A DNA stretch of 64,000 nt from Mucilaginibacter phyllosphaerae (GCF_004378255.1 NZ_SNQG01000003.1:248001-312000), one strand, 5' to 3'. Positions 1-8,537 are shown, counted from the first letter of the stretch. Program-made: numbers and translations. The notes: generated by a model not told the origin, from the sequence alone.

Positions 1-110
1 CCATCGTTGTTACACCCGAGGCAAATTATGCAGACCGGTCAATGATCGGGGGTAAAAATTCAGCATACAGGGTAAAGATCAATATCATTTATACCAAACT
101 TACCCAATAA
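1..110 (+). CDS. C-terminal end of an unidentified protein (partial at window edge)
   Basis: An open frame enters at base 3 and runs 35 codons to TAA at 108-110; it ends in INIIYTKLTQ, an alternating hydrophobic/polar strand-like tail. A terminator follows at once and glmS lies downstream, so this is the real end of a plus-strand gene. In Bacteroidetes a DUF4270 lipoprotein gene often sits just upstream of glmS and ends in a similar strand; that identity is a guess from position only. Confidence 0.55.
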   Translation, partial: IVVTPEANYADRSMIGGKNSAYRVKINIIYTKLTQ

Positions 111-149
111 AACTTATTAAATTTTTTTAAAAACTTTTTAAATCAGGTT

Positions 150-180
150 AAAAAAAGCCCCACATGGGGTATTTTTTTTT
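150..180 (+). terminator. Rho-independent terminator of the upstream partial gene
   Basis: GCCCC-ACAT-GGGGT hairpin followed by a run of nine T; a short A run precedes it. It ends the partial gene before glmS. Confidence 0.75.
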
Positions 181-218
181 ATATGCTGTTTTTAGCGTAG
201 ATAATATTATTTATCTGT

Positions 219-226
219 TACTTTTG
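219..226 (+). promoter_or_regulatory. -7 element of the glmS promoter
   Basis: TACTTTTG matches the Bacteroidetes -7 consensus TAnnTTTG exactly and lies 43 bases before the glmS ATG. No good TTTG -33 element is seen at the usual spacing. Confidence 0.5.
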
Positions 227-269
227 TCGCACAATCAATTCTAATTATTACCATAAAAATACTTTATTT

Positions 270-2105
270 ATGTGCGGCATAGTAGGTTATATAGGTTTCA
301 GAGATGCCTATCCGATAGTGATCAAAGGGCTTCACAGGCTGGAGTACCGGGGTTATGACAGTGCCGGTATTGCCCTGTACAATGAAGGGCTGAAACTTTT
401 TAAAAAAGCAGGAAAAGTTATTGATCTTGAAAATTTCGTAAAGGCTGAGGACCTTAGTGGTTCTGCAGGTATGGGCCATACCCGGTGGGCCACGCACGGC
501 GCCCCCAGCGACAGAAATTCTCATCCGCATACTTCTGGTGATGGGAAGCTAACCATTATACATAACGGGATCATCGAGAACTATGCTACGCTAAAAGAAG
601 CCCTGTCATCAAAAGGGCACGAATTTAAAAGCGATACAGATACAGAAGTGCTGATACATCTTATTGAAGAAATTAAAGATGTTACCGGCCTGGGCCTGCG
701 CGAGGCAGTAAGGCTTGCCCTGAACCGCGTGGTTGGTGCTTATGCCATCGTTATTATGAGCACAGATGAGCCCGACGAACTCATAGCCGCCCGCAAAGGC
801 AGCCCGATGGTTATAGGTGTAGGCAAAGGCGAATACTTTATTGCATCTGATGCTACGCCGATTGTGGAATATACCAAAAACGTTATTTATTTAAATGATA
901 ACGAGATTGCCTATGTGAGGCGGGATGACCTGCTGATTAAGCATATCGACAATACGATACAAACACCGTATATCCAGGAACTTGAGCTTAAGCTGGAAAT
1001 GCTTGAAAAAGGCGGCTACGACCACTTTATGCTTAAGGAGATATACGAGCAGCCCCGCTCCATCCGCGATTGCCTGCGCGGCCGTATAGACCCGGCGCAG
1101 GGCCTGGTTACACTGGGCGGGATAAAAGAGTATATAGAGAAAGTGAAAAACGTTGACCGTATTATTATTGTTGCCTGCGGTACATCATGGCACGCCGGTT
1201 TGGTTGGCGAATATTTAATAGAAGAGTATGCCCGTGTACCTGTAGAGGTAGAGTATGCATCAGAGTTTAGGTATCGCAACCCAATTATATCATCAAAAGA
1301 TCTGGTTATTGCCATTTCGCAATCCGGAGAAACTGCCGATACCATGGCTGCTATTGAATTAGCTAAAGAAAAGGGCGCTACGATATTTGGTATTTGTAAT
1401 GTGGTGGGGGCATCCATCCCGCGGATTACCCATGCAGGTGTTTATACCCATGCAGGACCGGAGATCGGTGTAGCATCAACAAAAGCCTTTACAGCGCAGG
1501 TTACCATTTTAACGCTTATTGCATTTTACATAGCACAGCAACGGGGCACTATTACGCAAAGCAAGTTTATAGAATACCTTACCGAGCTGGACGAGATCCC
1601 TGCGTTGGTAGAGCAGACCTTAAAATGCAATGATGCAGTTAAAGTAATTGCCGAACGTTTTAAAGATTCTGCCAACTGTCTCTTCCTTGGCCGCGGCAGC
1701 TCGTTCCCGGTTGCATTAGAGGGTGCGCTTAAGCTTAAAGAGATCTCTTACATCCATGCAGAAGGTTACCCGGCGGCAGAAATGAAACACGGCCCAATTG
1801 CCTTAATTGATGCAGATATGCCGGTTGTGTTCATCGCTACCAAAAATTCATCGTATGAAAAGGTGATCAGCAATATACAGGAAGTTAAAGCCCGGGGCGG
1901 CCATGTTATAGCTATCGTATCCGAAGGGGATACGGATGTTAAAGAAATGGCCGATTATATTATTGAAATACCGTTAACCGGCGAAACCTTTGTGCCTTTA
2001 CTGGCTACTATCCCTTTACAGCTATTGTCATACCATATTGCGGTTATGCGTGGTTGTAATGTAGATCAGCCGCGTAACCTGGCCAAATCAGTAACGGTAG
2101 AATAG
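270..2105 (+). CDS. glmS: Glutamine--fructose-6-phosphate aminotransferase (isomerizing)
   Basis: Makes glucosamine-6-phosphate from fructose-6-phosphate and glutamine, the first step toward UDP-GlcNAc for peptidoglycan and outer-membrane glycans; cytoplasmic. The 611-residue length is normal. The protein starts MCGIVGYIG, so Cys2 is the N-terminal nucleophile of the class II glutaminase domain (about residues 2-220). Two SIS sugar-isomerase domains follow (about 285-425 and 460-600), with the glycine/serine-rich phosphosugar sites ACGTSWHAG, ISQSGETADT and LGRGSSFPVALEGALKLKE. The C-terminus ends NLAKSVTVE, the usual catalytic tail. The start is fixed by the need for Met-Cys. It appears monocistronic, with a -7 element upstream and a terminator downstream. 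Confidence 0.97.
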   Translation: MCGIVGYIGFRDAYPIVIKGLHRLEYRGYDSAGIALYNEGLKLFKKAGKVIDLENFVKAEDLSGSAGMGHTRWATHGAPSDRNSHPHTSGDGKLTIIHNGIIENYATLKEALSSKGHEFKSDTDTEVLIHLIEEIKDVTGLGLREAVRLALNRVVGAYAIVIMSTDEPDELIAARKGSPMVIGVGKGEYFIASDATPIVEYTKNVIYLNDNEIAYVRRDDLLIKHIDNTIQTPYIQELELKLEMLEKGGYDHFMLKEIYEQPRSIRDCLRGRIDPAQGLVTLGGIKEYIEKVKNVDRIIIVACGTSWHAGLVGEYLIEEYARVPVEVEYASEFRYRNPIISSKDLVIAISQSGETADTMAAIELAKEKGATIFGICNVVGASIPRITHAGVYTHAGPEIGVASTKAFTAQVTILTLIAFYIAQQRGTITQSKFIEYLTELDEIPALVEQTLKCNDAVKVIAERFKDSANCLFLGRGSSFPVALEGALKLKEISYIHAEGYPAAEMKHGPIALIDADMPVVFIATKNSSYEKVISNIQEVKARGGHVIAIVSEGDTDVKEMADYIIEIPLTGETFVPLLATIPLQLLSYHIAVMRGCNVDQPRNLAKSVTVE

Positions 2106-2135
2106 AAGCCTTTCTAACCAATCAATAAATAGCGG

Positions 2136-2162
2136 GCCGATAGTATATCTATCGGCTTTTTT
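2136..2162 (+). terminator. Rho-independent terminator of glmS
   Basis: Perfect 8-bp stem GCCGATAG/CTATCGGC with a TATAT loop followed by six T, 31 bases after the glmS stop. Confidence 0.85.
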
Positions 2163-2222
2163 GTGTTTATAAAAAAAACTGGAACAATACTTGCCTTATT
2201 AAAGTCAACTAAAATTAATATT

Positions 2223-2342
2223 ATGGCAGCTAAAGGAAAAAGAGGATCGTGCTGGGCCGGGTATAAAATGGCAGGCATGAAAAAGAAGAAAGGCAGGCAG
2301 GTGCCTAATTGTATAAAAACTAAAGCTAAAAAGAAGAAGTAA
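2223..2342 (+). CDS. 39-residue lysine-rich peptide with a CW-x2-YK...VPNC pattern
   Basis: A short frame, ATG at 2223 to TAA at 2342, lies between the glmS terminator and its own terminator, so it is probably a separate transcript. The product is about one third Lys/Arg with only two Cys, in the pattern GSCWAGYKMAGMKKKKG and VPNC. The spacing Cys-Trp, Gly-Tyr, a Lys-rich turn and Val-Pro-Asn-Cys is regular and looks selected rather than random. I do not recognise a named family. From memory similar short C-W-x-G-Y...VPNC stretches occur in phage and other small proteins, but I cannot verify that here. The charge suggests nucleic-acid binding; two Cys could form a disulfide or bind metal. Confidence 0.65.
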   Translation: MAAKGKRGSCWAGYKMAGMKKKKGRQVPNCIKTKAKKKK

Positions 2343-2376
2343 AAAAAAGCGGTCTGTCACAAACAGGCCGCTTTTT
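2343..2376. terminator. Bidirectional terminator between the small peptide gene and katA
   Basis: AAAAAGCGG-t-CTGT / ACAG-g-CCGCTTTTT hairpin with A and T runs on both sides; it sits between two convergent genes and can serve both strands. Confidence 0.8.
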
Positions 2377-2400
2377 GAATAACTTAATTGTCGGGTATGG

Positions 2401-3894
2401 TTACCCTTGCATATGGCTCATGGTTTCTGCAAGATCTAACTGCAGGCCTTGGGCAATGGCCATTCCTAAGCCTATATCTGCCCTAAACCAGTGGCAAAGC
2501 TGCCTGTTGGTTATCTCATCCTTTTTAGGGCCATCAATACCGCTCATAGAATGCACAATATTTTTGATCAAATCTTTTTTAGCCTCGTCGCTCATCAGTT
2601 TATATAAATTACCCGGCTGCGTATAGTGGTCGTTATCGCCTTCGGCATTGCGGTCATACCAATCGGCAACTTGTGCGTTCACATCCCAGGCGGGCTCTCT
2701 GTAGTTTTGGTCGGCTATGATATTGTCAAAGCTGTTTGGGAAGTAGTTAGGATTTTTGCCGCCGTTGCCATCAATCCGCATCTGCCCGTCACGCTGGTAG
2801 TTATTCACCATAAAAGGGCAGCGGTTTACCGGTATTTGCTCATAATTAGCCCCCAGCCTGTAGCGGTGCGCATCCGGATATGATAGTATGCGGCCCTGCA
2901 GCATTTTATCTGGCGAATAGCCTATGCCATCTACAATATGCGCGGGTGCAAAGGCAGCCTGCTCTACATGTGCAAAATAGTTGTCAGGATTTTCGTTAAG
3001 TTCTAAAACGCCAACATCAATCAGCGGGTAATCGCCATGCGGCCAAACCTTGGTCAGGTCAAATGGGTTGATATGATAAGTTGCAGCTTCGGTTTCGGGC
3101 ATTACCTGTATTTTCAGGTCCCATTTAGGGAAGTCGCCGTTATCAATATGTGTTAGCAGGTCGTGCTGTGCAAAATCAGGGTTTTTACCCCGCATGTCGG
3201 CTGCATCTTCATCGGTAAAGTTTTTAATGCCCTGTTGTGTTTTAAAGTGAAACTTTACGTAAAAGCGCTCATTATCTTTATTGATAAAAGAAAAAGTATG
3301 GCTGCCAAAACCATCCATATGGCGATAACCGTATGGTGTACCCCGGTCGCTCATCAGGATAGTTACCTGGTGAAGGCTTTCGGGGTTAAGCGACCAAAAA
3401 TCCCACATCATGGTTGGGCTTTTACAATTAGTGTATGGGTCGCGTTTTTGGGTATGTATAAAATCACCAAACTTTTTGGGGTCTTTCACAAAAAATACCG
3501 GGGTGTTGTTACCAACCAGGTCCCAGTTGCCATCCTCCGTGTAAAACTTGAGGGCAAAGCCGCGCGGGTCGCGCTCGGTATCTGCCGATCCCTTTTCACC
3601 GCCCACGGTAGAGAAGCGCAAAAACGTGCGGGTTTGCTTACCTATTTCGCTAAAAATTTTTGCGCGGGTATATGGGGTAATATCGTGTGTAATGGTTAAC
3701 GTGCCATAAGCGCCGGACCCTTTTGCATGTACTACCCGCTCGGGGATGCGCTCGCGGTTAAAGTGAGCCATCTTTTCGTGCAGTATAAAATCCTGCAGTA
3801 AAATAGGGCCGCGTGGGCCTATCGTTTGCGAATTCTCGTTCTCTGCATAAGGCTTGCCGGATGCCGTAGTAAGCTTGTTTTTTACAGGTTCCAT
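2401..3894 (-). CDS. katA: Heme catalase (monofunctional, small-subunit type)
   Basis: Breaks hydrogen peroxide into water and oxygen. The 497 residues fit small-subunit catalases. Visible landmarks are the distal histidine in [12 protein letters not shown] (His56), the distal asparagine in VGNNTPVFF (Asn129), and the proximal heme-ligand tyrosine in [14 protein letters not shown] (Tyr339). There is no signal peptide, so it acts in the cytoplasm. It is divergent from an oxyR-type regulator 89 bases away, with a 36-bp dyad in between, so peroxide-induced control by OxyR is the likely arrangement. The MEPVKNKL start is the only Met before the conserved N-terminal arm. Confidence 0.96.
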   Translation of the reverse strand: MEPVKNKLTTASGKPYAENENSQTIGPRGPILLQDFILHEKMAHFNRERIPERVVHAKGSGAYGTLTITHDITPYTRAKIFSEIGKQTRTFLRFSTVGGEKGSADTERDPRGFALKFYTEDGNWDLVGNNTPVFFVKDPKKFGDFIHTQKRDPYTNCKSPTMMWDFWSLNPESLHQVTILMSDRGTPYGYRHMDGFGSHTFSFINKDNERFYVKFHFKTQQGIKNFTDEDAADMRGKNPDFAQHDLLTHIDNGDFPKWDLKIQVMPETEAATYHINPFDLTKVWPHGDYPLIDVGVLELNENPDNYFAHVEQAAFAPAHIVDGIGYSPDKMLQGRILSYPDAHRYRLGANYEQIPVNRCPFMVNNYQRDGQMRIDGNGGKNPNYFPNSFDNIIADQNYREPAWDVNAQVADWYDRNAEGDNDHYTQPGNLYKLMSDEAKKDLIKNIVHSMSGIDGPKKDEITNRQLCHWFRADIGLGMAIAQGLQLDLAETMSHMQG

Positions 3895-3946
3895 AAATGG
3901 GGTTTATTATATTATCAAACTTCCACAAAAAAGTTCAATAGAAAAA

Positions 3947-3982
3947 ATCAATAATTACTATCTTTAGATAGGATATATTGAT
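3947..3982. promoter_or_regulatory. 36-bp dyad between katA and oxyR, candidate OxyR operator
   Basis: Two 16-base arms (3947-3962 and 3967-3982) flank TTTA and match at 13 of 16 positions when one is reverse-complemented. The core CTATC-TTTA-GATAG is perfect and carries CTAT and ATAG half-sites like those bound by OxyR in other bacteria. The right arm abuts the regulator's start codon at 3984, which fits negative autoregulation. Binding is inferred. Confidence 0.6.
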
Positions 3983-3983
3983 A

Positions 3984-4919
3984 ATGACTATAACTCAGCT
4001 TGAATATGTAATTGCAGTGGATACCTACCGCAGTTTTGTTGCCGCCGCCAATAAATGTTTTGTAACCCAGCCTACCCTTAGTATGCAAATACAAAAGCTG
4101 GAAGATACGCTTGGCGTAAAACTTTTTGACCGCACCCATCAACCAGTTATCCCTACAGAGATAGGCGAAGAGATAATTGCCCAGGCAAGGGTTTTACTGG
4201 CCGAAAGCGAAAAGATAAAAGAGATCATCAGCGACAGGCAAAAGGAGTTGTCGGGCGAATTGCGGGTGGGGATCATCCCAACGGTATCTCCTTATATATT
4301 GCCCAAGATATTGAATGGCTTTATCCAAAAGTATCCGCAGGTTAAACTGATTGTATGGGAGCAAACAACAGAGCAGATCATTCAGCAGTTAAAAATGGGC
4401 ACACTGGATTGCGGTATCCTGTCTACCCCGCTGGCTGAAAGCAGCTTGACAGAGATCCCGGTTTTTTATGAAAACTTTGTGGCGTATGCTTCAAAAAACA
4501 GCAAGCTTTATAAAAAGAGGACCATTACACCCGAAGATATTGATATGGAAGAAATTTGGGTGTTGAATGAAGGGCACTGCATGCGCGAGCAGGTGCTTAA
4601 TATTTGCCAGCGGCGCAAGGCAACCAAGGGTTTTCAGCATTTTGAGTATAATACGGGCAGTGTGGAAACCCTGAAACGGATGGTAGATATGAATAACGGC
4701 GCCACTATTTTGCCTGAACTGGCCCTCGCCGAAATGAGCGACCGCCAACGCGACCGTGTACGTTATTTTAAAAGCCCCGAACCGGCCCGGGAGGTAAGCA
4801 TTGTGATACACAGGAATTTTTTAAAACGCCGTATGATCGAAGCCCTAAAAGTGGAAATTCTTGATTTTGTACCGAAAAGGCTGCGCACCAAAAAGAAGAA
4901 AGAGATAATGGCGATATAG
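3984..4919 (+). CDS. oxyR: LysR-family peroxide-sensing regulator OxyR
   Basis: The product has 311 residues. An N-terminal LysR winged helix-turn-helix (about residues 1-60, MTITQLEYVIAV to LFDRT) is followed by a substrate-binding-like effector domain. EGHCMREQ...NIC holds two cysteines at residues 199 and 208, eight residues apart, the same numbers and spacing as the redox pair of E. coli OxyR. That makes a peroxide sensor far more likely than another LysR regulator. I chose ATG 3984 over an in-frame TTG six bases upstream. It is divergent from catalase, its expected target; the AhpC/AhpD genes 3 kb downstream may be another. Confidence 0.93.
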   Translation: MTITQLEYVIAVDTYRSFVAAANKCFVTQPTLSMQIQKLEDTLGVKLFDRTHQPVIPTEIGEEIIAQARVLLAESEKIKEIISDRQKELSGELRVGIIPTVSPYILPKILNGFIQKYPQVKLIVWEQTTEQIIQQLKMGTLDCGILSTPLAESSLTEIPVFYENFVAYASKNSKLYKKRTITPEDIDMEEIWVLNEGHCMREQVLNICQRRKATKGFQHFEYNTGSVETLKRMVDMNNGATILPELALAEMSDRQRDRVRYFKSPEPAREVSIVIHRNFLKRRMIEALKVEILDFVPKRLRTKKKKEIMAI

Positions 4920-4931
4920 GCTGATAAGCCC

Positions 4932-4987
4932 GTAGATGCGCAATACTTCGACTTTGACTTGGAAGACGCGAAATATCGCGCCTCTAC
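4932..4987. repeat. Imperfect palindromic intergenic repeat, copy 1
   Basis: Arms GTAGATGCGCAATACTTCG (4932-4950) and CGAAATATCGCGCCTCTAC (4969-4987) match at 16 of 19 positions across an 18-base loop, between two convergent genes. A shorter relative lies at 6147-6173. It could also end transcription from both sides. Confidence 0.7.
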
Positions 4988-4999
4988 ATTTATTACGCT

Positions 5000-5404
5000 T
5001 TAATTCGTTACTTCCCGCAATGCCTCAATAATTTTTTGAGCTGTTTCTGCTAACTCATGTTGCGTTGGCGTAAGTTTGGGCCTTGCAAAGTTCATGTCGT
5101 CTACCCTGTTCAGGGGTATTAGGTGGATATGTGCATGGGGCACTTCCAGGCCAATTACGGCTATACCAACCTTTTTGCATGGAATAGCCTTTTTAATGCC
5201 TGTAGCTACAATTTTGGCAAACATCTGCAAGCCCATATATACCTCATCATCCAGATCAAAAATATAATCAACTTCGGTTTTAGGGATCACCAGCACGTGG
5301 CCTTCGGCTAACGGAGAAATATCCAGAAAAGCTAAAAACTCGTTGGTTTCTGCAACCTTGTGCGCGGGTATTTCGCCAGATATTATTTTTGAAAAGATGC
5401 TCAT
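5000..5404 (-). CDS. HIT-family nucleotide-binding hydrolase
   Basis: The 134-residue protein carries the histidine triad HAHIHLIPL near residues 91-99, where the middle histidine is the nucleophile that forms a nucleotidyl intermediate. Family members hydrolyse AMP-lysine, ADP-ribosyl or dinucleoside polyphosphate substrates; the physiological substrate here is unknown. The N-terminal SIFSKIISGEIPAHKV is typical of bacterial HinT-like proteins. It follows greA with a gap of 65 bases on the same strand and probably shares its transcript. Confidence 0.93.
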   Translation of the reverse strand: MSIFSKIISGEIPAHKVAETNEFLAFLDISPLAEGHVLVIPKTEVDYIFDLDDEVYMGLQMFAKIVATGIKKAIPCKKVGIAVIGLEVPHAHIHLIPLNRVDDMNFARPKLTPTQHELAETAQKIIEALREVTN

Positions 5405-5469
5405 AATGGGTGAGTGGTTAATAATAAAAGTTGGTTAGGCGGGTGGTTACTCGCCCAACCAATAATTCT

Positions 5470-5943
5470 TTATCGGCTAATTTCTAATACCTCAAATTCT
5501 ATTTTACCTGCTGGTACGGTTATCTCGGCAACCTCGCCAACAGATTTGCCTAACAGGCCCTTTGCAATAGGTGATGTTACCGATATTTTGCCGGCTTTCA
5601 TATCTGCTTCGCTTTCTGATACCAGCTGGTAGCTCATGGTAGCGCCGCTTTTAACATTTTTTATCTTTACAATTGATAGTGCAAGCACTTTAGATACATC
5701 CAGTTTCGACTCATCTAACAGGCGTGCATTGGCAAGCGTTTCCTGCATCTGCGCTATTTTACCTTCGTGCAGTCCCTGCGCTTCTTTAGCCGCATCGTAT
5801 TCGGCGTTTTCAGAAAGATCGCCCTTGTCGCGCGCCTCTGCTATTGCGGCGCTTATATTGGCCCTGCCTGTAGTTTTTAAGTATTGTAATTCTTCTTTTA
5901 ATTTTTCTAAACCTTCTTTGGTATAGTATGATACCTCTGCCAT
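5470..5943 (-). CDS. greA: Transcription elongation factor GreA
   Basis: Rescues backtracked RNA polymerase by stimulating cleavage of the nascent RNA. The 157 residues fit GreA. The N-terminal coiled coil (residues 1-75) carries the tip motif DKGDLSENAEYDAAKE with the acidic residues inserted into the polymerase channel, and the C-terminal FKBP-like domain includes ISVTSPIAKGLLGKSVGE. It is the first gene of a likely greA-HIT unit. The minus strand has TAATTGTG, near the -7 consensus, just before the start. Confidence 0.96.
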   Translation of the reverse strand: MAEVSYYTKEGLEKLKEELQYLKTTGRANISAAIAEARDKGDLSENAEYDAAKEAQGLHEGKIAQMQETLANARLLDESKLDVSKVLALSIVKIKNVKSGATMSYQLVSESEADMKAGKISVTSPIAKGLLGKSVGEVAEITVPAGKIEFEVLEISR

Positions 5944-6034
5944 AACACAATTATAATTAGTATTGATTATCAGTTTACGCCAAAAAAAACCGCCCCCCTA
6001 CTTTCTGATAGAAGAGCGTGATGGCCTTAAAAAC

Positions 6035-6072
6035 AAACAAGACTACGTGGGAGTGCCTGCATAGTCTTGTTT
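6035..6072 (-). terminator. Probable terminator after the hydroxyacid dehydrogenase gene
   Basis: Perfect 11-bp arms AAACAAGACTA and TAGTCTTGTTT with a 16-base loop; on the minus strand the stem runs into TTTGTTTTTAAGG. It lies about 100 bases past the stop of the minus-strand gene that ends at 6171. Confidence 0.6.
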
Positions 6073-6146
6073 AGTGTAAAACGAAGATAATATAATTAAG
6101 TTTTAATATCCAAATTTTTGTTGTGCGATTTCACCGATCTTTTTTT

Positions 6147-6173
6147 GTAGAGGCGATATACTTCGTGCCTCTA
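6147..6173. repeat. Palindromic repeat, copy 2, containing a stop codon
   Basis: TAGAGGC...GCCTCTA arms around a 12-base spacer, sharing the GTAGAGGCG-ATA-CTTCG words of the repeat at 4932-4987. Bases 6171-6173 are the TAG stop of the adjacent minus-strand gene, so the repeat supplies the end of that reading frame. Confidence 0.6.
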
Positions 6174-7100
6174 AGATAAGCCAAGCTCGCCCAGTTTACG
6201 GGCCATTACTTCACTTATTTTGCGATAGCTTTCAAATGTCCAGCCGGCTACATGCGGGCTAAGTATAACTTTTCCGCTTTGGCGCAGCTCTTCAAACCAT
6301 TCCTGCTCGGCTAATGAGGGGAATTTTTCTACCTCGAGCACATCCAGGCCGGCAGCTATAATTTTACCTTGTTTTATAGCATTTAGCACAGCCTGTGTTT
6401 TTACCACTTTGCCGCGGGCCGTGTTCAACAAAAATATGGGCTTTTTAAAGTGGAACAAATACTCATCATCTACCAATCCGCTGGTTTCTTTAGTAAGCGG
6501 GATGTGCAGGCTTAGTACATCGCTGGTGCGCACAATCTCTTCCATGCTAACCTCACGGGCATATTGGTTGCTAAAGCCGGTTTTATACTTGTCATAAGCA
6601 ATAACCAGTACCCCAAAGCCCGATAGCCTTTTGGCAAAGCTGCTGCCCATGTGCCCGTAACCGATAATGCCAACGGTTTTGCCTTTTAATTCATGCCCCC
6701 TGTTCTCTTCGCGCAGCCATTTACCGTTACGTATCTCGGCATCGCCGCGGTTAATGTTGTTCATCAGGGAGAGTAGTAAACCCATGGCATGTTCTCCTAC
6801 GGCATCCATATTGCCTTCTGGTGCGTTAATAAGTTTAATGCCTTTTGCCAAAGCATAATCCTCATCAATATTATCCATACCTGCGCCGGCGCGGCAAATA
6901 AAGCGCAGGTTTGCCCGGTCAATAAAAGCCTTATCTACCTGGAATTTTGAGCGGATAGCCAGCCCGTCATAATGATGGATGATGGCGCAGGCCTCTTCCA
7001 GCTTCATGCCGGGTTGATAATTGCAGGTAAAGCCAAGTGCTTCGGCCTGCTCCATAAAAGCCGGGTGCAGATCGTCGACTATCAGTATGTGGTTTTTCAA
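6171..7100 (-). CDS. D-isomer-specific 2-hydroxyacid dehydrogenase
   Basis: NAD-dependent oxidoreductase of the phosphoglycerate/lactate/glyoxylate dehydrogenase family, 309 residues, cytoplasmic. The Rossmann motif GYGHMG (147-152) is followed by Asp170, which favours NAD over NADP. The catalytic arginine is in TARGKV (Arg229) and the catalytic histidine in SPHVAGW (His283), with Glu256 in between. It has no C-terminal ACT regulatory domain, unlike long SerA proteins, so the exact substrate is open. It stands alone, divergent from the EcsC-like gene. Its stop codon lies in a palindromic repeat. Confidence 0.9.
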   Translation of the reverse strand: MKNHILIVDDLHPAFMEQAEALGFTCNYQPGMKLEEACAIIHHYDGLAIRSKFQVDKAFIDRANLRFICRAGAGMDNIDEDYALAKGIKLINAPEGNMDAVGEHAMGLLLSLMNNINRGDAEIRNGKWLREENRGHELKGKTVGIIGYGHMGSSFAKRLSGFGVLVIAYDKYKTGFSNQYAREVSMEEIVRTSDVLSLHIPLTKETSGLVDDEYLFHFKKPIFLLNTARGKVVKTQAVLNAIKQGKIIAAGLDVLEVEKFPSLAEQEWFEELRQSGKVILSPHVAGWTFESYRKISEVMARKLGELGLS

Positions 7101-7279
7101 TGGCGTAACAGATTAATGCTGTAAAACTACAAAAGCGTTAACTAAACGGCGAAGCCCTGTTTAAATAATCGTTCAATTATATACTTTATATTTAGTCCTC
7201 TTCTTTAAGGCCGGCAGCATAAGGCCACCTAATCTTGGCACGTAAATAGCAATGCCTATACTATAATAGAGATACAGCC

Positions 7280-7843
7280 ATGATACTTCCATTTAAAAAG
7301 AAAAGAATTGATATTAAAAAGTTTGCCGATAGATTATCTACAGATGGCTTTAAACAGATTTTTGACCACATAGACCAGCTGAGTATTAAAAGAAGCGTAG
7401 ACAGAATGGGGCTTGACAAATTTATTAACCAGTGCGCCTATGTAGCAGCAGGCTCTGGCGCAATTGCCGGGAGCGGTGGTATTATGACCATGCTGATAGG
7501 GATGCCCATAGATTTTGTTAATCTGATAACGCAACAATTTAGGGTTACCATGGCCATTATGTATTACACTAAAGGTAATTATAAAATAAGCTTTGATGAA
7601 TTTATGAAACTGGTAGCCACATCTTTTAAGGTAGAAGCCGGTGTAGCTGTTACCAAAACTATGATGGAGGGAATAGCCGAAAAACTGTTGCTTGCTTTTG
7701 GCGTACGTGCAGCCGAAAGGTTGGTGCCGGTAGTGGGGGCTGTAATTGGTGGAACCACAAATTACATTTTTGTAAAGCGTATGGCGCAGCAAATAAAAGA
7801 GCTGAAAGGGGCAAATAAAACGGTCATCATCCCGATCAACTAA
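7280..7843 (+). CDS. EcsC-like membrane-associated protein
   Basis: 187 residues. A Gly/Ala-rich hydrophobic stretch (about 53-85) precedes PIDFVNLITQQFRVTMAIMYY, and the C-terminal half has a second hydrophobic hairpin, VPVVGAVIGGTTNYIFVKRM. This order (PID.. helix, then VPVVGA.IGG..N) is that of EcsC-domain proteins, whose biochemical role is poorly known. Basic ends suggest membrane association. It has no operon partner: the upstream neighbour is divergent and ahpC follows after 135 bases with its own promoter. Confidence 0.7.
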   Translation: MILPFKKKRIDIKKFADRLSTDGFKQIFDHIDQLSIKRSVDRMGLDKFINQCAYVAAGSGAIAGSGGIMTMLIGMPIDFVNLITQQFRVTMAIMYYTKGNYKISFDEFMKLVATSFKVEAGVAVTKTMMEGIAEKLLLAFGVRAAERLVPVVGAVIGGTTNYIFVKRMAQQIKELKGANKTVIIPIN

Positions 7844-7922
7844 TTGATTTTTGATAGTAATAATAGATAGTTATTTAATCTATAATAGATAAAAACTATA
7901 GTTTATAGATATTAACAATAAG

Positions 7923-7950
7923 TTTGGAAGGGTTTTTGTTGGTATATTTG
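7923..7950 (+). promoter_or_regulatory. Promoter of ahpC
   Basis: TATATTTG (7943-7950) fits the TAnnTTTG -7 element; a TTTG at 7923-7926 is 16 bases upstream, shorter than the usual 19-21. The start codon is 28 bases downstream. Confidence 0.5.
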
Positions 7951-7978
7951 TTGCATAAATTTTAATAAAACAATCAAC

Positions 7979-8524
7979 ATGTTAACGATAGGACAAAAAT
8001 TCCCTGAATTCTCTAAAATTGCTGTAACAAGCCTTGAAAAAGGTAAAGAGTTTGAAACGATAACTTCTGAATACCTGGTTAATGATGATAACGTTTGGAC
8101 CGTAATGTTCTGGTGGCCAAAAGATTTCACTTTTGTTTGCCCAACCGAAATTGCCGAGTTCAATAAAAATTTTGGCGAGTTTCGTGACCGTGACACCCGC
8201 CTGATCGGTGCATCTACCGATAGCGAATTTGTACACGCTGCCTGGAGAACACACCATGATGACCTGCGCGATCTTAAATTCCCGATGCTGGCCGATACTT
8301 CCAAATCATTAGCGGAAAACCTGGGTATTTTGGAGCCGAACGAAAAAATTGCTTACCGCGCTACCTTTATTGTTGATCCTACCGGCATCATCCGTTGGGT
8401 ATCAGTAAACGACCTGAACGTAGGCCGTAATGTTAAAGAGGTTTTACGTGTGCTTGATGGTTTGCAAACCGACGAGCTTTGCCCTTGTAACTGGGAAAAA
8501 GGCCAGGAAACTTTAACAGCATAA
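7979..8524 (+). CDS. ahpC: Peroxiredoxin AhpC (three-cysteine type)
   Basis: Thiol peroxidase that reduces hydrogen peroxide and organic peroxides; 181 residues, cytoplasmic. The peroxidatic cysteine is in TFVCPTEI (Cys54). A C-terminal ELCPCNWEKGQ supplies Cys168 and Cys170, the two-cysteine tail of mycobacterial-type AhpC, which is recycled by AhpD. The next gene encodes an AhpD-like protein, so the pair is probably a self-contained reductase system, with no AhpF needed. A hairpin with a T run lies between the two genes and may reduce readthrough. Confidence 0.94.
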   Translation: MLTIGQKFPEFSKIAVTSLEKGKEFETITSEYLVNDDNVWTVMFWWPKDFTFVCPTEIAEFNKNFGEFRDRDTRLIGASTDSEFVHAAWRTHHDDLRDLKFPMLADTSKSLAENLGILEPNEKIAYRATFIVDPTGIIRWVSVNDLNVGRNVKEVLRVLDGLQTDELCPCNWEKGQETLTA

Positions 8525-8537
8525 CTTTAAAAATCAT

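Noticed and set aside
1016..1417. 133-codon frame on the minus strand.
   Set aside because: It lies wholly inside glmS, with no promoter or family match; a shadow of a real gene.
3163..3699. 178-codon plus-strand frame opposite katA.
   Set aside because: Antisense shadow of the catalase frame; its composition follows the other strand's codons.
4932..4987. Considered as a CRISPR-like or IS end.
   Set aside because: Only one palindrome with no regular spacers, target duplication or transposase.
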